Source: Flavobacterium sp. (lineage in GTDB: Bacteria; Bacteroidota; Bacteroidia; Flavobacteriales; Flavobacteriaceae). Taken from it: a stretch of 6,344 bases of DNA. The DNA lies in assembly GCA_015478765.1 (NCBI GenBank), contig JADMKR010000017.1, positions 1 to 6,344 on the forward strand, written 5' to 3'. Positions 5,707 to 6,344 of the stretch are shown here, one piece after another (positions within the stretch are counted from its first letter, which is position 1; every line of letters starts with the position of its first letter). The position numbers were made by a program, and so were the translations under genes. The notes beneath the pieces were generated by a model. That model worked only from the letters and a program-made list of their open reading frames with translations, was not told the DNA's origin and ran no database searches.

Positions 5707-6291
5707 ATGAAAAGAATAACTCTTTCAATAGTATTGCTTCTGTCATTGAGTTTTGCAAATGCGCAGGATGATAAAGGCGTGAGATTCGGACTTAAAGCAG
5801 GTTTGAACTTAGCCAATATCGGCGGTGACATGGAACATAGCTCCATGAAGGCAGGATTCCACATAGGTGGTCTAGCCGAAATTATGCTTACCGAAAACTT
5901 TGCTTTGCAGCCGGAATTGGTGTTTTCGATGCAGGGAACAAAATATGAATATAGTTCGCCGGTACTTGATGTCGATGAAAATATAGATTTAGCATACTTG
6001 AATATACCCCTCATGGCAAAGTACTATGTGACGGATGCATTTAATATTCATGCCGGACCCCAAATAGGCTTTCTTATGAGCGCGAAATTTGGTGGCGAAG
6101 ATGTTAAAGAGCGCTATAAATCGTTCGATTTCGGATTTGGGATAGGAACAGGCTATAATTTTAGGGAAAATTTTGGTATAGAAGCCCGTTATAATGCCGG
6201 AATGGTAAATATCGCGGCAGAACAAGATGGTGGTGGTGATTATAAGGAGAGTAATTCGGTAATACAATTATCCTTCTTGTATAAATTCTAA
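5707..6291 (+). CDS. Small outer membrane beta-barrel protein, tandem copy 3
   Basis: The ATG at 5707 gives 194 aa and is preferred over an upstream in-frame start at 5611, because MKRITLSIVLLLSLSFANA is a complete signal peptide with mature start Gln20. The motifs match copy 2 nearly throughout: RFGLKAGLNLANIGGD (26-41), GFHIGGLAEIML (50-61), LQPELVFSMQGTK (67-79), LNIPLMAKYYV (98-108), IHAGPQIGFLMSAK (114-127), SFDFGFGIGTGYNF, EARYNAGMVNI and VIQLSFLYKF with terminal Phe. Relative to copy 2 it lacks 12 residues in the loop at 128-134 (FGGEDVK) and four in the loop around 80-96. It is predicted to be an outer membrane barrel with unknown ligand. No terminator is visible in the 53 nt left after the stop, unlike the two copies before it. 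Confidence 0.92.
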   Translation: MKRITLSIVLLLSLSFANAQDDKGVRFGLKAGLNLANIGGDMEHSSMKAGFHIGGLAEIMLTENFALQPELVFSMQGTKYEYSSPVLDVDENIDLAYLNIPLMAKYYVTDAFNIHAGPQIGFLMSAKFGGEDVKERYKSFDFGFGIGTGYNFRENFGIEARYNAGMVNIAAEQDGGGDYKESNSVIQLSFLYKF

Positions 6292-6306
6292 GTTACGTTG
6301 GTATAA

Positions 6307-6344
6307 AAAATATTCGCAAACTGGGGCACGGTGCTCCAGCTAAT
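6307..6344 (+). repeat. Leader repeat with hairpin, copy C (cut by the window end)
   Basis: AAAATATTCGC (6307-6317) matches the leader of tandem copy 3, and 6316-6344 matches copy A in 24 of 29 bases. The hairpin 6321-6339 pairs CTGGGGCA with TGCTCCAG: 8 bp, one G-T wobble, CGG loop, more stable than copy A. By alignment with copy A, an ATG for another barrel paralogue is expected near position 6364, beyond the window. Confidence 0.6.

Noticed and set aside
1..6344. A defence, toxin-antitoxin, phage or CRISPR system
   Set aside because: No nuclease, transposase, integrase, toxin-antitoxin pair, spaced repeat array or tRNA could be identified on either strand. The only repeats are the barrel leaders and short AT-rich motifs.

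Overview
The window looks like chromosomal DNA of a Bacteroidota bacterium, probably Flavobacteriia or a neighbouring class. The evidence is a DUF5686/carboxypeptidase-regulatory-like outer membrane protein, several small OmpA-like/PorT-type beta-barrels whose predicted mature chains begin with Gln after an Ala-Gln junction, A-rich translation starts without clear Shine-Dalgarno sequences, and one good match to the TAnnTTTG -7 promoter box of the phylum. The species cannot be named from the sequence.

Left part (1-3484). The window opens in the last 32 codons of murA (peptidoglycan precursor synthesis). A small predicted lipoprotein of unknown function follows, starting inside murA. It converges tail-to-tail on a minus-strand pair, aroQ (type II 3-dehydroquinate dehydratase, shikimate pathway) and a DUF5686 family outer membrane protein. 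These two lie 3 nt apart and the lipoprotein and DUF5686 genes overlap by 38 nt, so this block is tightly packed.

Right part (3535-6344). Four genes encode paralogous small outer membrane beta-barrels of 176-208 aa. One is on the minus strand (3584-4141) with its own terminator. The other three (4329-4859, 4956-5582, 5707-6291) run in tandem on the plus strand. The 187-nt AT-rich divergent intergenic region carries candidate promoters and several short direct and inverted repeats. The tandem units share terminator-like hairpins and related leader sequences. The leader seen before the second tandem gene recurs at the very end of the window, which predicts a further paralogue starting about 20 nt beyond the edge.

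How the parts fit. murA and aroQ are housekeeping genes and show no clear functional link to the barrels. The barrel cluster looks like a locally expanding surface-protein family that varies mainly in its predicted loops. I see no CRISPR array, insertion sequence, tRNA, rRNA, phage gene or recognisable defence system. The most unusual item is the duplicated leader, whose hairpin is preserved by compensatory base changes between two copies.
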